From Dioscorea cayenensis subsp. rotundata (lineage: Eukaryota; Streptophyta; Magnoliopsida; Dioscoreales; Dioscoreaceae): a DNA stretch of 64,000 bases. The notes beneath the pieces are model-generated. The model was not told where the DNA came from. It saw nothing but the letters and a program-made list of their open reading frames with translations, and did not search any database. The stretch spans positions 25,289,916 through 25,353,915 of the forward strand of contig NC_052489.1 in assembly GCF_009730915.1 (NCBI RefSeq), read 5' to 3'. The position numbers and the translations under genes were made by a program. Shown here piece after piece: positions 50,648 through 63,787 of this stretch (the first letter of the stretch is position 1; every line of letters begins with the position of its first letter).

Positions 50648-52122
50648 TCTTAAGTATGTATTAAGTTAAAGACAAACTAAACACTGCATGTGTACTAGTC
50701 TGTCAGACTTTCTAAATGAATATTAGTGATTAGCCAAGTCTTCAATATCACAATAAAAGCAATTTTCTTTGAAAAAAGAATGCAGCAATTCAAAGTGGTA
50801 TTTTGATATATAAGACCAATTTTAAGTGTCATTTGACAAATATTATCGCCTATTGTGTGAAACATATATATATATATATATATATATGAATTAATGAAGA
50901 TTTGGGTAATTATCTTTGCTATGAGTTGAAGTCTGAAGGACTGAGACATTTAACTCTGGGTTTGAGTATAAGAAGAATTTTGAATTATATTCAGAGATAA
51001 TGTTGTGCTCTCTTCCACTGCATCGGCAGATCCATGAAAAGAGGGAATGCCATAGTACATTCTGTTAATACCTGGAACATATATATCTCATGTGATAATA
51101 AATAAATAAAAAAGTATCAAAATTTATTTTTATTCGACCTTAGTGTTCATATATTGGAGCATGTAACTGTGTCTTGGACGATACATCTGAGGAGTTGTTT
51201 GGATGGATTTATTTTAAACTCAGAAGTGTTTGTTTTTTTATAAGTTAAGAATTTTAGGGTTTTAAAAAACATGTTTATTTGGGCAGAAGTAAAAGCTGTG
51301 AAAACAAGCTAAAAACACTTCTGAGAAGCTATTTTTTGGGTATAAAATTATGAAATTAGCTTTGACAAATGAATAATTCCCTCATTATTTCTCTCTCAAT
51401 ATATATTAGATAAATCTCATCCAAATTAATCGAATATATGTGAATATGTGCAATGGTTAGAGCTTGAGTGATATGCTAGTTTTTTAATTTATGTTTCATA
51501 AAGTACAGTGAATAATCAGAAACTAATAACCAGAAACTACAGTGACTAACCGGATAATCAGAAACTAATAACCAGAAACTACAGTGACTAACCGGAAACT
51601 ACAGCTCATTTTAGTAAGTTGCTATCTTCAAAAGTGTTTTTACAATTTTACATCCAAACAACTTCACACGTATAAAAGCCCTTCTGCATTAACCTATCCA
51701 AACATAAAATACAGAAAAACACTTAACTTATTCTGCAAAGCATTTTTTTTAAAAATACTTCTATAAAACTTAAAAAAAATAAAGGCCTAAATTTAGAGTC
51801 TTTCAATTGTGCACCTGGAAAAGGAGGCAAATGCCACAGTAATATTTTTGTTGAGTTTTACACATGAGCACTTACAATTTTGTTAGTTTTTTTTTCTAAT
51901 CGGAGGAAAATGAGAATTAAAAAAAACAGTTCCCCAAATTACCAATACAAGGGTAATTAACATATTAATATAACAATTTGAGAAAAAAATTGAGAAAAGA
52001 AAAGGAATGCGCATGAGCTGCCCGGTATTTCTATTATATTAGTATTATTTTTGGAGCATGGAGGGATTTATGGGTTTGACGGTAACTTTAGAATTTCTAA
52101 AGCAGATTTAAATTTTGTAATA

Positions 52123-52186
<64 letters not shown>

Positions 52187-52400
52187 TTTCTTGAGGTAAA
52201 AAAAATGATTTATTCAAAAATATAAATTATGGATAAGTTGTGAATAGAATTTTAACTTTAATTTTGTTGTAAAGAGATAATGAACTATCAATTACCAACT
52301 TTTTTATTGCTATTGGGTGATAAATAATTTTTTTATAATAAAAAGAAAAAATTTTAGTATCCCAGTACCGTACTCAAACCTATATAATTACAAATCCCAC
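50385..52400. other. Intergenic DNA after LEA; MITE-like element at 51.19-51.79 kb
   Basis: The probable LEA 3' UTR runs to about 50.6 kb. (AT)n occurs at 50613-50644, 50865-50886 and 52127-52184. Between 51190 and 51790, TTGTTTGGATGGATTTATTT and, inverted, ATGTTTGGATAGGTTAATGC, with mirrored CAGAAG phrases, suggest a MITE. Inside it a 42-bp segment (AATCAGAAACTAATAACCAG) is duplicated in tandem at 51517-51600. No gene is seen. Confidence 0.4.
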
Positions 52401-52402
52401 CC

Positions 52403-53205
52403 TTTTTCTGTTGGCTAGCAAGCAATGATAGAGTCTTTACCTTTACTAATTTAGGCAGCAAAGGTTGTAACACTCAAAATGTGACAGACACTTGTATTCT
52501 ATGTCATAAAGACTCAGAAACAGCAAATCACCTCCTTCTTAGATGTGAATTCGCAAAACGAATCTGGATATTCTTTGAACAAACCTTAACTTTACAACCT
52601 CACTGTCATTCTCTGTCAGAGATTTGGAGTTCTTGGATCCCGTCAATAGATACTCAATATCGAACACTATGGGACCTTCTTTCCATAACAATTTGCTTGA
52701 ATATTTGGCTAGAGAGAAATAATCGTATTTTTAATTCTCAAGCTTTGCTTGTGCTCTTTATTATTGCTAAAACAATTCACATGTTTATTGCTTGGATTTC
52801 TGCGGCTAGGGATCCGTAACATCAACATGTTCCTTCAAATTCAGTCCAAAAAGCTCAAGTGTTTTTTAGTCTTCTTGAACGCAGGACCGGTTGAGCATAG
52901 AGCCAACATGGACGAACGTGCATCAGGAGTGATCCATCCCCATCTTTTTTTCTTTGATAGTTGAAGATGGTCTCTATTACCTTCTGACTATCTTTGTCTC
53001 TCTTTAGCTGTGTCTTTTTTCTTCTTTCTGCTTCTTTGGTTGTTTGGGTGTTAGAAATGCATCCTTCATGGTGATGGCCTCCTAATTTGTTTGGCTTTAT
53101 ATTTGTTTTTTTTCTTATTAGACTTCTGTTATCCGTAGCTTTTCTTCCTTTGGTTCTTACTATTTTTTATTTAATAAAACATGATTAATCCCCTTTCATC
53201 AATAT
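52403..53205 (+). mobile_element. 5'-truncated LINE with zf-RVT domain and 3' UTR
   Basis: The frame 52403-52819 encodes FFCWLASNDRVFTFTNLGSK, then DTCILCHKDSETANHLLLRC and EFAKRIWIFFEQ, the C-X2-C...H-X4-C zinc-binding domain (zf-RVT) at the end of plant L1-type reverse transcriptases. It ends ERNNRIF ... SAARDP stop. A 3' UTR of about 380 bp follows and ends TTTAATAAAACATGATTAAT then CCCCTTTCATC. This is the sense counterpart of the inverted tails elsewhere in the window. The RT and endonuclease parts are absent. Confidence 0.75.
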
Positions 53206-53480
53206 ATATAATTATAAATCATATCAAAAATACTTGCCTTAGACTTCATATATGAGATCGTGAGGAATGAGATCGAGTGTTTGTTTTCCTCCGGTACATT
53301 TCTAAATGTGATTTTATAAAAAATAATAAATAAATAATAAAAATAAAGTTTTTTTTTTTAAAAAAAAATTGTGAATTTACAGTAAAGCAACCAAACAAGC
53401 TTTGCTGAGGGCTTCGAGCGCTCGGGGCACACACTACCGCTGAACTGCGCAACAGCGAAGCAGGGGTTCGCGTGGGGACG
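53206..53480. other. Upstream region of the homoserine dehydrogenase gene
   Basis: AT-rich to 53370, then balanced sequence that probably carries the promoter and 5' UTR. No clear TATA box. Confidence 0.4.
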
Positions 53481-56400
53481 ATGAAGAGCATTCGGGTTCT
53501 CGTGATGGGCTGTGGCGGCGTCGGGCGTCAGCTTCTCGAACACATCATCAGCTGTAGATCTCTTCACGCACAGCAGGCACCAAGCACTCCTCTCTATCTC
53601 TCATCTTCTCTGAATTCCTCCATCATTTAATCCATCAAATTGTTTTTTTTTTAGCAGAATTTGGTCCTACGGGTTGTTGGTGTTTGCGACAGCCAGTCAT
53701 TGCTCTTGGTCGATGATGTTTCCGAGATGGAATTGAACGATGAGTTCTTGTTGGAGTTGTGCCGGGCCAAGTCTGCTGGTTCTCCTCTCTCGTCTCTGCG
53801 TGGTTCTGGTAATTTTGGTTGATTTTTCTTGATTGAGTTGTTGCCATTGATCATCTAAATTGGAAATTTCAGCCTTTTGCTCCTGCCATTGATTTCCCTT
53901 TTGCCTGTTTTCCTAGACATCATCTGCAACAGTTAGTTAGTATGCCTAAATTCGGTTTTTTTTTTTTGTTGGATCATAGTTTACTGGTTATCTTAAGTAG
54001 AGTTTCTCTTCTGCAGCCTTTCAGTTTATGATTTGAGTTGTAGTTCATGTCTTTCTAGTTGATCAGAGGCACTTAAATTATGATTCATGAAGTGCGTCCT
54101 GAATCAAACTTGGCATTCTGAGATTTGTTATATTTGTATTTCTTTAATGTTATTTACTATGCTTTTGCTTTTCTATTTGATCTTAGGTAAATTTCATGTG
54201 TTCGAAAATTTTGAGGTGAAGGAAAAGGTTATTGATGCTGCTGGTCTTCTTGGCAGCTCATCTGGTCAGTATGAAATTTTGCCTCAGGTTTTGTTCTGTA
54301 TGTTCTATTATGTTTAGGGCTTGGCTGTCGTTTGGAATGTAGATATATGACAGTATGGTTTATTTTGCCAAGACTGGAATATTTATTCTGTTTTTTCTGA
54401 CTACTGATTTTAATTTAGCCTTGGTCAAGTTGTGATATTTCTTTTTAACTTCTGGTGCTTGGAAAAACATTCTTTTACCTACAGGTCTGGCAGTAGTGGA
54501 CTGTTCTGCTAGCTCCGAGACTGTAGAAATACTAATGCAAGCCATTGATCTTGGTTGTTGCGTTGTGTTGGCAAACAAGAAACCACTTACATGTAAAATT
54601 GTAGGCTCTCTCTTTCTGATGCTTCCAATGCTTGACTGTTATTTGGAGAACTTATTTATCTCCTTTGTTATGCTGATCATATTCACTTTCTGTGCAAATT
54701 GTATCAAAACCTCATTGCTTAATATGCAGGATGAATATGAGAAGCTGGTCTCAAAATTCCGCCATATTCGATATGAATCGACTGTATGCTTCTATTCCTT
54801 ATTATACTAGCTTCTCTTATTACTACCAATATTTTTTAGGTTGTGCATCTTTTTGAATGTTATTATTCCTTACAATTTTGAATTTATTTATTTATTTTTC
54901 TTTCAAAGCATATTCCATTATCTGACTTGTTGCCTCATTTTTTTTTGGGCATTTTTTTATGAACCATTTGCATGTATCTTAAATGTATAGAACGAACTCT
55001 ACTTTGTGGCCTCTTTTCCTCCTTACCTTCGTCAGTTCAACTATTTCTATCCCATTTTGAAGGTATCACTTGAGACCTATGGGATGGCAAATGACTAAAT
55101 GGACAATATTTATATATTGCCATATTAATTTATATTCTAAATTTTTGTGTAACGTTTTTTTGAAGTTGGCACTTATGTTGTAAAATTTATTGTTCATTAG
55201 TTTTCCTTGGTGCAATCAGATGTTTGCTGTTTGGTAATATATATCTATCTGAAAAGACATGTCCAGTGCATAGCTTTTATTTAAGGAAATTTATTCATCC
55301 TCTAGGTTGGAGCTGGTCTTCCAGTAATAGCTTCTATAACTCGGGTGCTCGCTTCTGGAGATCCTATATTTCGTATTATTGGCAGCTTGAGCGGTATCTA
55401 GTCAGTAAAACTTTTATGAGATCTTGACATCACCTCGAAAAGTTTAATCTCTTGACCTTTTCTGTGTATTGGTATAGGTACACTAGGCTATGTAATGAGT
55501 GAATTGGAGGATGGAAAGCTGTTCAGCCAAGTTGTTAATGCAGCTAAGGGCCTTGGATATACAGAACCAGGTTCTGTGCTAATGTTAAGAATATATTATA
55601 TCCTATGTCTGTAACTATCCAATTATACATAATGCTCAGTGAATCATAAATGCATAATCATTTTTTTCTTTATCTGACTCATAAATGCATAAGTTTTGTG
55701 TGGCAAAGCCTTTATTCCACCTTTATCTCTGCTCTTGCTTATTTTACATGTCAATTTCTATTGACTATTGTGTTTCTTAGAATTTGAGAATGCACATAAC
55801 AAAAACTGTGGCCAGTTTGATACTTAACTATTTCATGTTGTGAGATGGTATTTAGTTTACGGGTAACAAAATTTTATCCAGTGTATTATGGCTTTTTTTA
55901 GGGTCGTTTTTTTAATTTGGTTACAGATCCACGTGATGACCTTGGTGGGATGGATGTAGCTAGAAAGGTTGGTAACTTGAATATATTGTTTTAGTTGCAT
56001 ATTTATATTCATAGTGTTGCTAATACTTAAATTAATCAAATGTTATTGCCTGACAATGATTCATGCGATGCTCTATTTGGACCAGGCACTAATACTTGCT
56101 CGGCTCCTTGGATGGCGGATTAACTTGGATGAGCTAAAGGTTCATATGCCACTATCTTTGTGTCATTCAAGAACAAAGTTTCTTTGTTCTTTTGGTTTAC
56201 TTTGATGTTCATCTTGTGCAGGTAGAGAGTTTGTACCCAAATGAATTGGGACCTAGCTCAATGTCCACAGAGGAGTTCCTTAATAGGGGTCTTCAATCAC
56301 TTGATTCATACATGGCTGATAAAGTCAGAGGGGCTTCATTGAAAGGGAATGTTCTTCGCTATGTCTGTGTTATTGAGGGATCAAGGTACTTAGTAATCGA

Positions 56401-57742
56401 TTTAAGCATTCATTTGCATATTCCTGAAACTCCTAACTTTACCAGTGTCTCTTTCCTGTCTTATTTTATGTACTGGATGTTTCCTTTAGTTTTCTGCTAT
56501 GGAAGTCTATGTGCCTCATTCCCATGCTCGTGGACAAAAAAAAAAGAAAAAAAGGGAATGGTAGTTGGTGTGAATTTTAATATGAATGATATGCAAATAT
56601 ATTTTGTAAAGCTGAATTTAAATTAAATTTGGATGAGCTCCTGAAAAGCACACTATTAAAAACGTAATGTTTGCAGGATGCTATAGGCAAGATTTGAAAT
56701 ATGCTTCTCTTTAATGCAGTAATAAACCAACTGTTTCTCAAAGTATAAAAAAAAAATTTGTATATAGGAGGCCTCTTGCTTTAAATGGGTCTTGGATGTT
56801 GTGGCCATTGTGTCAACAATTCTATATTAATTTTTCCCTTGAAAATTGTAAATATTCTATGCCTTCTGAATTAAAGTGGTAGTGTTAAAAGTAAGAACAA
56901 TACACTCGCCGAATTAAGTGGTAAGTGAGTTACCAGTAAAAAAATGAGCTGAAACCTTTATGAACTTTGAAAGCCTCAGATGTTTCTTCGTAGTTTGTTT
57001 TCTAGCTTTATGTGTTATGCAAAATTGTCCCATAATTGTTATAATATATTTGGATGCAATGATTAAAAGCTAACATACCGCTGCAGGTGTCATGTTGGCT
57101 TACAAGAGCTCCCAAAAGATTCTCCCCTTGGAAGACTCAGAGGAAGCGATAACGTGGTATATTTTCCATTAAGCTTAAGTGCTAATCATGATTCCATATG
57201 TATTCTTTAGCCTGCTTATCTCTACTCACTATTAAAGCAAATATTTAAATCCTTCCACACATGAATTTCATTATCATTATAAGTATTGGTGGCTAAGACA
57301 TTCATTTCATCATGTCATACATTATGCATCTAAAGACAAAATTAAAGCACATTCTGGATTAGATGCTTTGTTGAACATCCAAGGTTTGAGTACATCCTGT
57401 CCCACATGAATGAGTTTTATCATGCAGGTGATCTAAATTTCTGTTTGTATAAACTCTAAAAATTTTAGCCATGATTATATCAATTTTGGATTTGTTAACT
57501 TTGTTATTATTGTACTTCAGCTTCTCTTTATCATCCAACCAATATTTGAGTTTTATCGATTACGTTTAAGAATTTCATGGTGCATGTTAAGCACAAAATG
57601 TGTTTCCAATGTGCAGATTGAAATATACAGCAGGTGTTACAAGAAGTCACCTTTGGTTATTCAAGGAGCAGGAGCAGGGAATGACACTACAGCTGCTGGA
57701 GTCCTTGCTGATATCATTGATCTTCAAGACCTTTTCCTCTAA
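53481..57742 (+). CDS. Monofunctional homoserine dehydrogenase
   Basis: Exons 53481-53576, 53658-53808, 54187-54264, 54485-54600, 54730-54783, 55306-55393, 55478-55570, 55927-55967, 56086-56139, 56222-56385, 57087-57156 and 57617-57742 give 376 residues, by my recollection the length of the Arabidopsis homologue At5g21060. The enzyme reduces aspartate semialdehyde to homoserine with NAD(P)H in the threonine/methionine pathway. Visible: nucleotide-binding VLVMGCGGVGRQLL (GCGGVG at 10-15), LAVVDCSAS, VVLANKKPLT, STVGAGLPVI, SLSGTLGYVMSELEDGK, and the family signature AKGLGYTEPDPRDDLGGMD then VARK. The C-terminus carries IYSRCYKKSPLVIQGAGAGN and DTTAAGVLADIIDLQDLFL. There is no aspartokinase domain and no transit peptide, unlike the plastid bifunctional enzyme. 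Intron 1 appears to use a GC donor (CAG|GC at 53577); the other introns are GT-AG. Confidence 0.95.
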
Positions 57743-58336
57743 ACTTGCTTATCTGTGTTGGTTTAACATGCCTACACCTCTTGGATATCTCAACATGTCT
57801 CATTTTTCTTGGTATCTTGGATGAAGTATGTGTCATCAATCATCATTCCAAAAGAACATTGTAAAAGAATTCTTTGTTTTTAAGGATGAGATTAGACTGA
57901 ATTGTCAAACCATAGAGCTTGTTTCTACAGTTTGCGTTGGTGAGTAATGATCATCAGAAAGAACTATTCACTGCGTCTAACAGAGACTATGCTTTCAAAT
58001 GTAGGAGGTTTGTGACCCTGTACTTGATTAATGATCACTTGATAACAAATTTAAAGATGAAATATGTAATTTTTTGGATTTTTATCGTCCATTGTAATTT
58101 ATTTTAATCTCAAATATAAAAAATTCAAGGTTTTTTTTAAAAATTCCAATTTAGTTGTAAGTCTCTTTATGATTTGAATAAATTTTGTAAGATTATATAT
58201 AGTTCAATGGTTATAGTTTTTTAATTTAATTAAAACATTCCAAGAGGTATCTAAGACCACCTAGTTTTTGAATACTTGGTTATTTTTAAAAACCTCTGAG
58301 TAATTTTTTTACTTACAATTTTTTTTTGTTATGTTA

Positions 58337-58397
<61 letters not shown>

Positions 58398-59079
58398 TCA
58401 AAAATTTAGTGTTCTATTAAATGCATGAAAAATGAATATTTATATGTCCTATAATATATTTTGTGGTCCAAGGCTGAATATACAAATAGTACTACATATA
58501 AAGTTGTGTATTGTCTTTCGAAAACAGAGAATAACAAATCACAAAGAAATTGGGTAAACAAAGAAACACTAAATATATGTATTTAAATCAATAACACTAT
58601 AGTAAAATAATAATAAACATTCGACTTTCTTTGATATTATAGCATTAGACAAACTTTTTGAAAAAGTGGATAAACCATAATTTATTAAAAGGATTCAAAC
58701 AAGTACGCATTAGACAAACTCATTATACAATCATTTTTAGAAATATCTGAATTCATTTTACATTAACTGATAAAGCATCAGAACTGGAGAGGGTACAAAG
58801 ATAAGCAAAATATAAACATCATAAGACCATCCTTTCCTTGATAATGTGACAAAATTTTCAGTTTCATCAAGTTAATGAAAAATAATAAAATCATCACCTG
58901 GCACAGGTATATACCTCATCCTAACCAGCCCTTAATATCAATGTACCACTTAAAACTAATCGAAAAAATTGGATATCAAGTCATTGTAGATTCAAATTGA
59001 AGAATGTGATATGGATGAAGAAATGAACTCAGGTTTATCAGCCAAGGAAACTTCAGTAATTCATACCAGAAAATACACA
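57743..59079. other. Intergenic DNA between HSDH and RibBA (convergent genes)
   Basis: The probable HSDH 3' UTR lies at 57743-57900. A long (AT)n microsatellite lies at about 58340-58393. A tiny LINE insertion is at 58656-58706 (listed separately). The rest is AT-rich and contains the RibBA 3' UTR on the minus strand. Confidence 0.5.
58656..58706 (-). mobile_element. 51-bp ultra-truncated LINE insertion with 14-bp target duplication
   Basis: The 14-mer GCATTAGACAAACT stands on both sides (58642-58655 and 58707-58720) without mismatch. Between them are TTTTGAAAAAGTGGATAAAC, CATAATTTATTAAAAGG and ATTCAAACAAGTAC, the inverted extreme 3' end of the LINE family of this window. Target duplications of this length and extreme 5' truncation are characteristic of target-primed reverse transcription. 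Confidence 0.85.
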
Positions 59080-62000
59080 TTAGGAGGTTTGTTGTTCTTC
59101 ATCTGTGCCGATGTGCTCTACAAGACTAGTTAACCGGCCATTGAATTCAGAACCATAGATATGCCCCATCTTGGCTCTTTTTGTCTCCAAATATCTTTTG
59201 TTTTCCTTTGTAATTGGAGTTAGTAAAGGAACTCTAGCAATCACTCTCAACCCATAGCCTTTGAGTCCGGTATACTTCGCAGGGTTGTTTGTCATGAGTT
59301 TCATGGAACGCACTCCAAGATCACGTAGAATCTGCAGTATGATAGAATATAGTTATCAATGTAATTTGTCGCAATTATGTATTAATTTTGATTTGTCAAA
59401 CAAATAACAACAGTAAATCATGACAAAGCACCAACTACAAAACTAAGTTTTAAAAAAAAAATGGGAGATAATATCTAGTAGAATCAAAGAGGAGGTCGAA
59501 AAGAATGAGTTTCAGGTCACTGAAAAATTTAACCAGGGATCAAGATGAGCAGCAAAAATATTCAGGAGAACAAATAAGGGATAATGTTCACAGTTGACAA
59601 ATAAGATTCAATGCCGTAAGAAAGCTTACAATAAATAAGAACATACCTGTGCACCAATACCGTATTCACGTGAGTCCACGGGCAAGCCTAATTCCTCATT
59701 GGCCTCAACTGTATCACGTCCAGCATCCTGTAAGTTGTATGCCCGGAGCTTGTGGCCCAACCCAATGCCCCTTCCCTCATGTCCACGCAGATAAACTAAC
59801 ACACCCCTGCCAGCCTTCTCAATCATTTCCATCGCCAGAGCCAACTGATTTCCACAATCACATCTAGCTGATCCAAAAATGTCACCTGTGAGGCATTCAG
59901 AATGCACCCTCACTAGGACATCTTGTCCATCTCCAATGTCACCCTGGAAAATTTTGATGTGATATTATGAGTGATTCAAATGTGATTAAGTTATGGATTT
60001 AAATATGGTGACAAAAGATATATAGATACTATCAATTCCAACTTACTTTAACCATGGCAATATGCTCAATGCCATCAAGCACTGATCGGTAGCAATAAGC
60101 GCTCACAGAACCCCATTTCAAAGGTAAGCGTGCAACTGAAGCACGCTCCACCAATTTATCTCTCTTCCTTCTATACCTGTCAGATTATTGCATGTAAGCA
60201 CCAAACCTTTTCCCAGTTCATGATGCAAGAAAGATACATATCTAAATGACACAAGACAAAAACCTCCCATACCACACAACAACTTAAAACCTCAAATGTA
60301 AGTCACTTCTAGCCTGACCAGTTATATAATTCAGTAGTGAAAAACATTCAATAAGATATTGATAAATAGGTCTTAAGGTAAAAAAACAACAACAACAATG
60401 ATGATGATGGTGATGACAATGCACTTGGAAACAGGCCACTCTACAAGAACAAGGAAAGAATGCAAATTTTGGTGTGGCCCAAAACCGGAATACAAAATCA
60501 TAACTTCAAAGAACAAAACATACCTGATCAAGTCAGCAATTGAGATTATTTTCAAGCCCTCTCTCTTCGCAAATTCACGGAGCTTGGGTAAACGAGCCAT
60601 TGAACCATCATCATCGTCCACAATCTCACATAAAACTGCAACAGGGGGCAAACCAGCCAGTGTAGCAAGGTCAACAGAGGCTTCTGTGTGCCCAGCTCTC
60701 TTTAGAACACCCCCTTCCTTGTATTTCAAAGGAAAAATATGCCCTGGTCGATTGAAGTCCTCAGGTTTTGAGGTAGGAGAGGCTAGACTCAAGATTGTAT
60801 TAGCCCTATCTATGGCAGAAACTCCAGTAGTTGTCCCTTCTTTAGCATCCTACAGAAAGACAGTATAACTGTATAAGCAATCCAATTTACAAAAAATAAG
60901 AGATGGTTCCATTTATAAAAGTGATAAAGCCGTCACGTAACCAAAGAAACAAAATAACAACTTAACAAGCAATTGATTGATAGGTTCTGATGGAAAAAAA
61001 AATAATAATAATTCCAGGTTTTTATCAAAAAATTGATGAAGTGCTAAGAGAACTTGTTTCTCCGGAATTATGCTATTATTAAAAATAAAATAAAATCAGC
61101 CATGAACCACAGGTAAACAAGGCAAGTGAAATTCAGAAAAGAGTGAAAGACAAGATGTTTACAGCAAAAGTGTGAACACAAATTGAATTGCAATGATGAT
61201 ATGTCTGATAAAATGACAATCTAGATGCAGTGACTAGTCTAACAGGTAACTCCTAACAAACTGGATGAGGTACCGGCATGCGGTAATTGGAGAGAACAGA
61301 ATTGCCTGACTTCTAGCAACAGAAGGTCTTGGAAGAATGCAGACTGCACTCAAATATTATATTGATCACTCATTTTAGTATAGACCTCATCCTTAACATC
61401 TTGGTATTTAACTGAGAAGGGCTCCGGTTTTATATCCTAGTATAATTTAATTAAACTCTCTGAAAATAAAAAATATTAACTAAAATTCTGCCAAGAACTC
61501 CAAGAAGTAATGGAGATATTTGCCATTTTAATTTGTTAAAAGATAGGTAAAATTTGAATAGCAATAGCATCATGGACAAGCGTTTAGGTTCATAGAGGAC
61601 AACCATCAGAACATTCCATAGAAATAGCAATAAGCATGTGTTGTTGAATAGCAATAGCATCATTACTAAAGATACGGTAACCACACAACATGATATTTAT
61701 TGTCATTTTCTTTTCCTTTGAAAATCCTTGATGATGAAGATTGGTGTCAAAATTCATAATTAATCACATACCACACTTATGGTGAATGCTGTCCGAAGTT
61801 TCTCTTCATTTTCCTCTGATGAAACCATCAAGGGAAGTTGTAATCTGTTAAGGTCCTCTCCCTTCATGCTCACACAAACAATTCCAGTGCCATGCCTTAC
61901 AATAAAAGCCATAGCATCAGGTGTGACTAATGATGCAGCCATTATGATATCCCCCTCATTCTCTCTATCTTCATCATCGACAACAATCACATACTGCAAG

Positions 62001-63706
62001 CATAAAGCATGCAATGCTTAACAAGAGAAAAGATTCTGCTACGCAAGAAACATCACGATAATGGTCAAAACTAGTAACAGACCTTGCCTTGACGGATGTC
62101 TTCAATAGCCTCTTGAATGGAAGAAAACCCTTCTGTTGAACAATCCAGATCAAGCTCACCATTCTCAGCAAAAAACTCCTCAGTTGCATGAGCCATGCCA
62201 GTGGCAACGGCACCAAGTGATAAGGCATCTGGCTGAAGCTTGGTATTGGATAATAGATTATTCTCAGTTTCAGCAATAACAGAATTGAATTGATCTATTA
62301 ATGAACCGGTTTTTGAATAAGAAAGAATGCCATCTTCACCACTTATTGGCAAAGTACTAGTGCCATCCTCTCGTTTCAGAGCAAAGCAAGTACCCCTCAG
62401 ACTGGTTGACGTCAAATTTGAGGTCAGACTAACAAACTGCAACCTCTTGGAATACCCGTTCCCTCTAAAGCAAAATAGAACAATTAGCAGCTCCCAAATG
62501 AATACTTTACAAGGATAACCAAATAGAAATTTCAAGTGAGGAAAAAAAAACAGGGCTAAAAAGATAAGACTACACAACTTCTAATAACATATTACAACCC
62601 AACTTCTCCATATAAACACAACCTATACATTAAGTCTGCGGGAGTAGAAAATACGGAAGTTGGGACAACATGATTAAACAAATAGTAAAATTAGAATGTA
62701 AAATCAGATTGCCATAGATGCTTTTAGAACTTAGAGTTCAAGAGTTTAGCAGAAGATCCCTCAGGGTGTCACTCAACCATTGCTCAAAGGCACAGAATTG
62801 AATGGGCAACAGAACTCTGAGAAGACTACTACAAGCATAACCAATATAATGTTAAATCTAGTGGTAGAAAATATAACTATGGAGATGAGTTTGCAGTTAG
62901 TCATACTAGCCAAAAAAAAAAACGATAACGTGGTTTAACAGCAAGAAAGAGATTCCAATTTTTTGGTAAGCAAAAGAAAATGAACCATTCATACTATTCT
63001 TTGAACTACTTTTTTTATAATAATAATAAAAAAAAAGAATTTGTTTGTCACGGAGCATTATGAGAAACATTTACCAGATAAATCCAAACTGCAATCAGAA
63101 ACATATTTAGGTCACATTCAAAGTCTCATGCCAGACTAGTTCGTTGAATATTCCACGTTGTATGAGAGTGAATAGTTGGGTGAAAATACTGAAAACACAT
63201 AACGTAAAAGGAAAACCCCCAACTTTCATTTCCTCAACATCCAATGGACAAACCGGTGAAGAGTTAACAAGCAAGTTTTCAGCAAAACAGTAACTCAAAC
63301 ACGGCACATGGATTCGATGTACCACCCAAAATCTTTTTTTTTAAAAAAAAAAATCAATCTTTTCCACGAACCCAACAAAAAAAGTTGTCAATTTTCTCAT
63401 GAATCAGCAAAGATCCCCTGCCATAACAAATCATTATTTGGGCATCAAACATCATTCCCATCAAAGCTTTGCATTAATTCAGCTACAAGCCTACAAATCT
63501 CAATAACACAACCCATAAATTATGCAAAATAACTCATTCTTCGACTCACTTTGCTCATTCAAGCAAACAATCAAACAAAACAAAAGACAAAAGAACAACG
63601 AACAAAACTACAGCCTAATAATCAGGAAAACAAGTAATTAGATGACTCACGGTACGCAACGAATAGAAGCTAAGCTTGCGGAAGTCAAGGCAAAGGAAGC
63701 AGCCAT
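59080..63706 (-). CDS. RibBA: DHBP synthase / GTP cyclohydrolase II, plastid
   Basis: Minus-strand exons 63706-63651, 62464-62083, 61993-61772, 60849-60524, 60176-60047, 59943-59647 and 59331-59080 give 554 residues. The enzyme catalyses two entry steps of riboflavin synthesis: ribulose 5-phosphate to dihydroxybutanone phosphate, and GTP to the diaminopyrimidinone. The N-terminus [19 protein letters not shown] is Ser/Ala-rich, like a chloroplast transit peptide. The DHBPS domain has [11 protein letters not shown] at 151-161 and [11 protein letters not shown] at 271-281. The GCHII domain has zinc ligands Cys389, Cys400 and Cys402 in [18 protein letters not shown], then [29 protein letters not shown] and [17 protein letters not shown]. 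Both sets of active residues are present, so it should be bifunctional, like RIBA1 rather than the partly inactive RIBA2 and RIBA3. About 100 residues between transit peptide and DHBPS are poorly conserved, as usual. Confidence 0.95.
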
Positions 63707-63778
63707 TGTTCACCTCCGTTAGCTTTCTCTCTAACTCTCCCTCTTTCCCTCTGCCTCCCTCCCTGTCTCAGTGTTCAT

Positions 63779-63787
63779 ATTTATATA
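63779..63787 (-). promoter_or_regulatory. TATA box of RibBA
   Basis: TATATAAAT on the minus strand lies about 75 bp upstream of the RibBA start codon. Between them is a GA-rich leader (CT-rich on the + strand), a common 5' UTR composition in plants. Confidence 0.55.
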
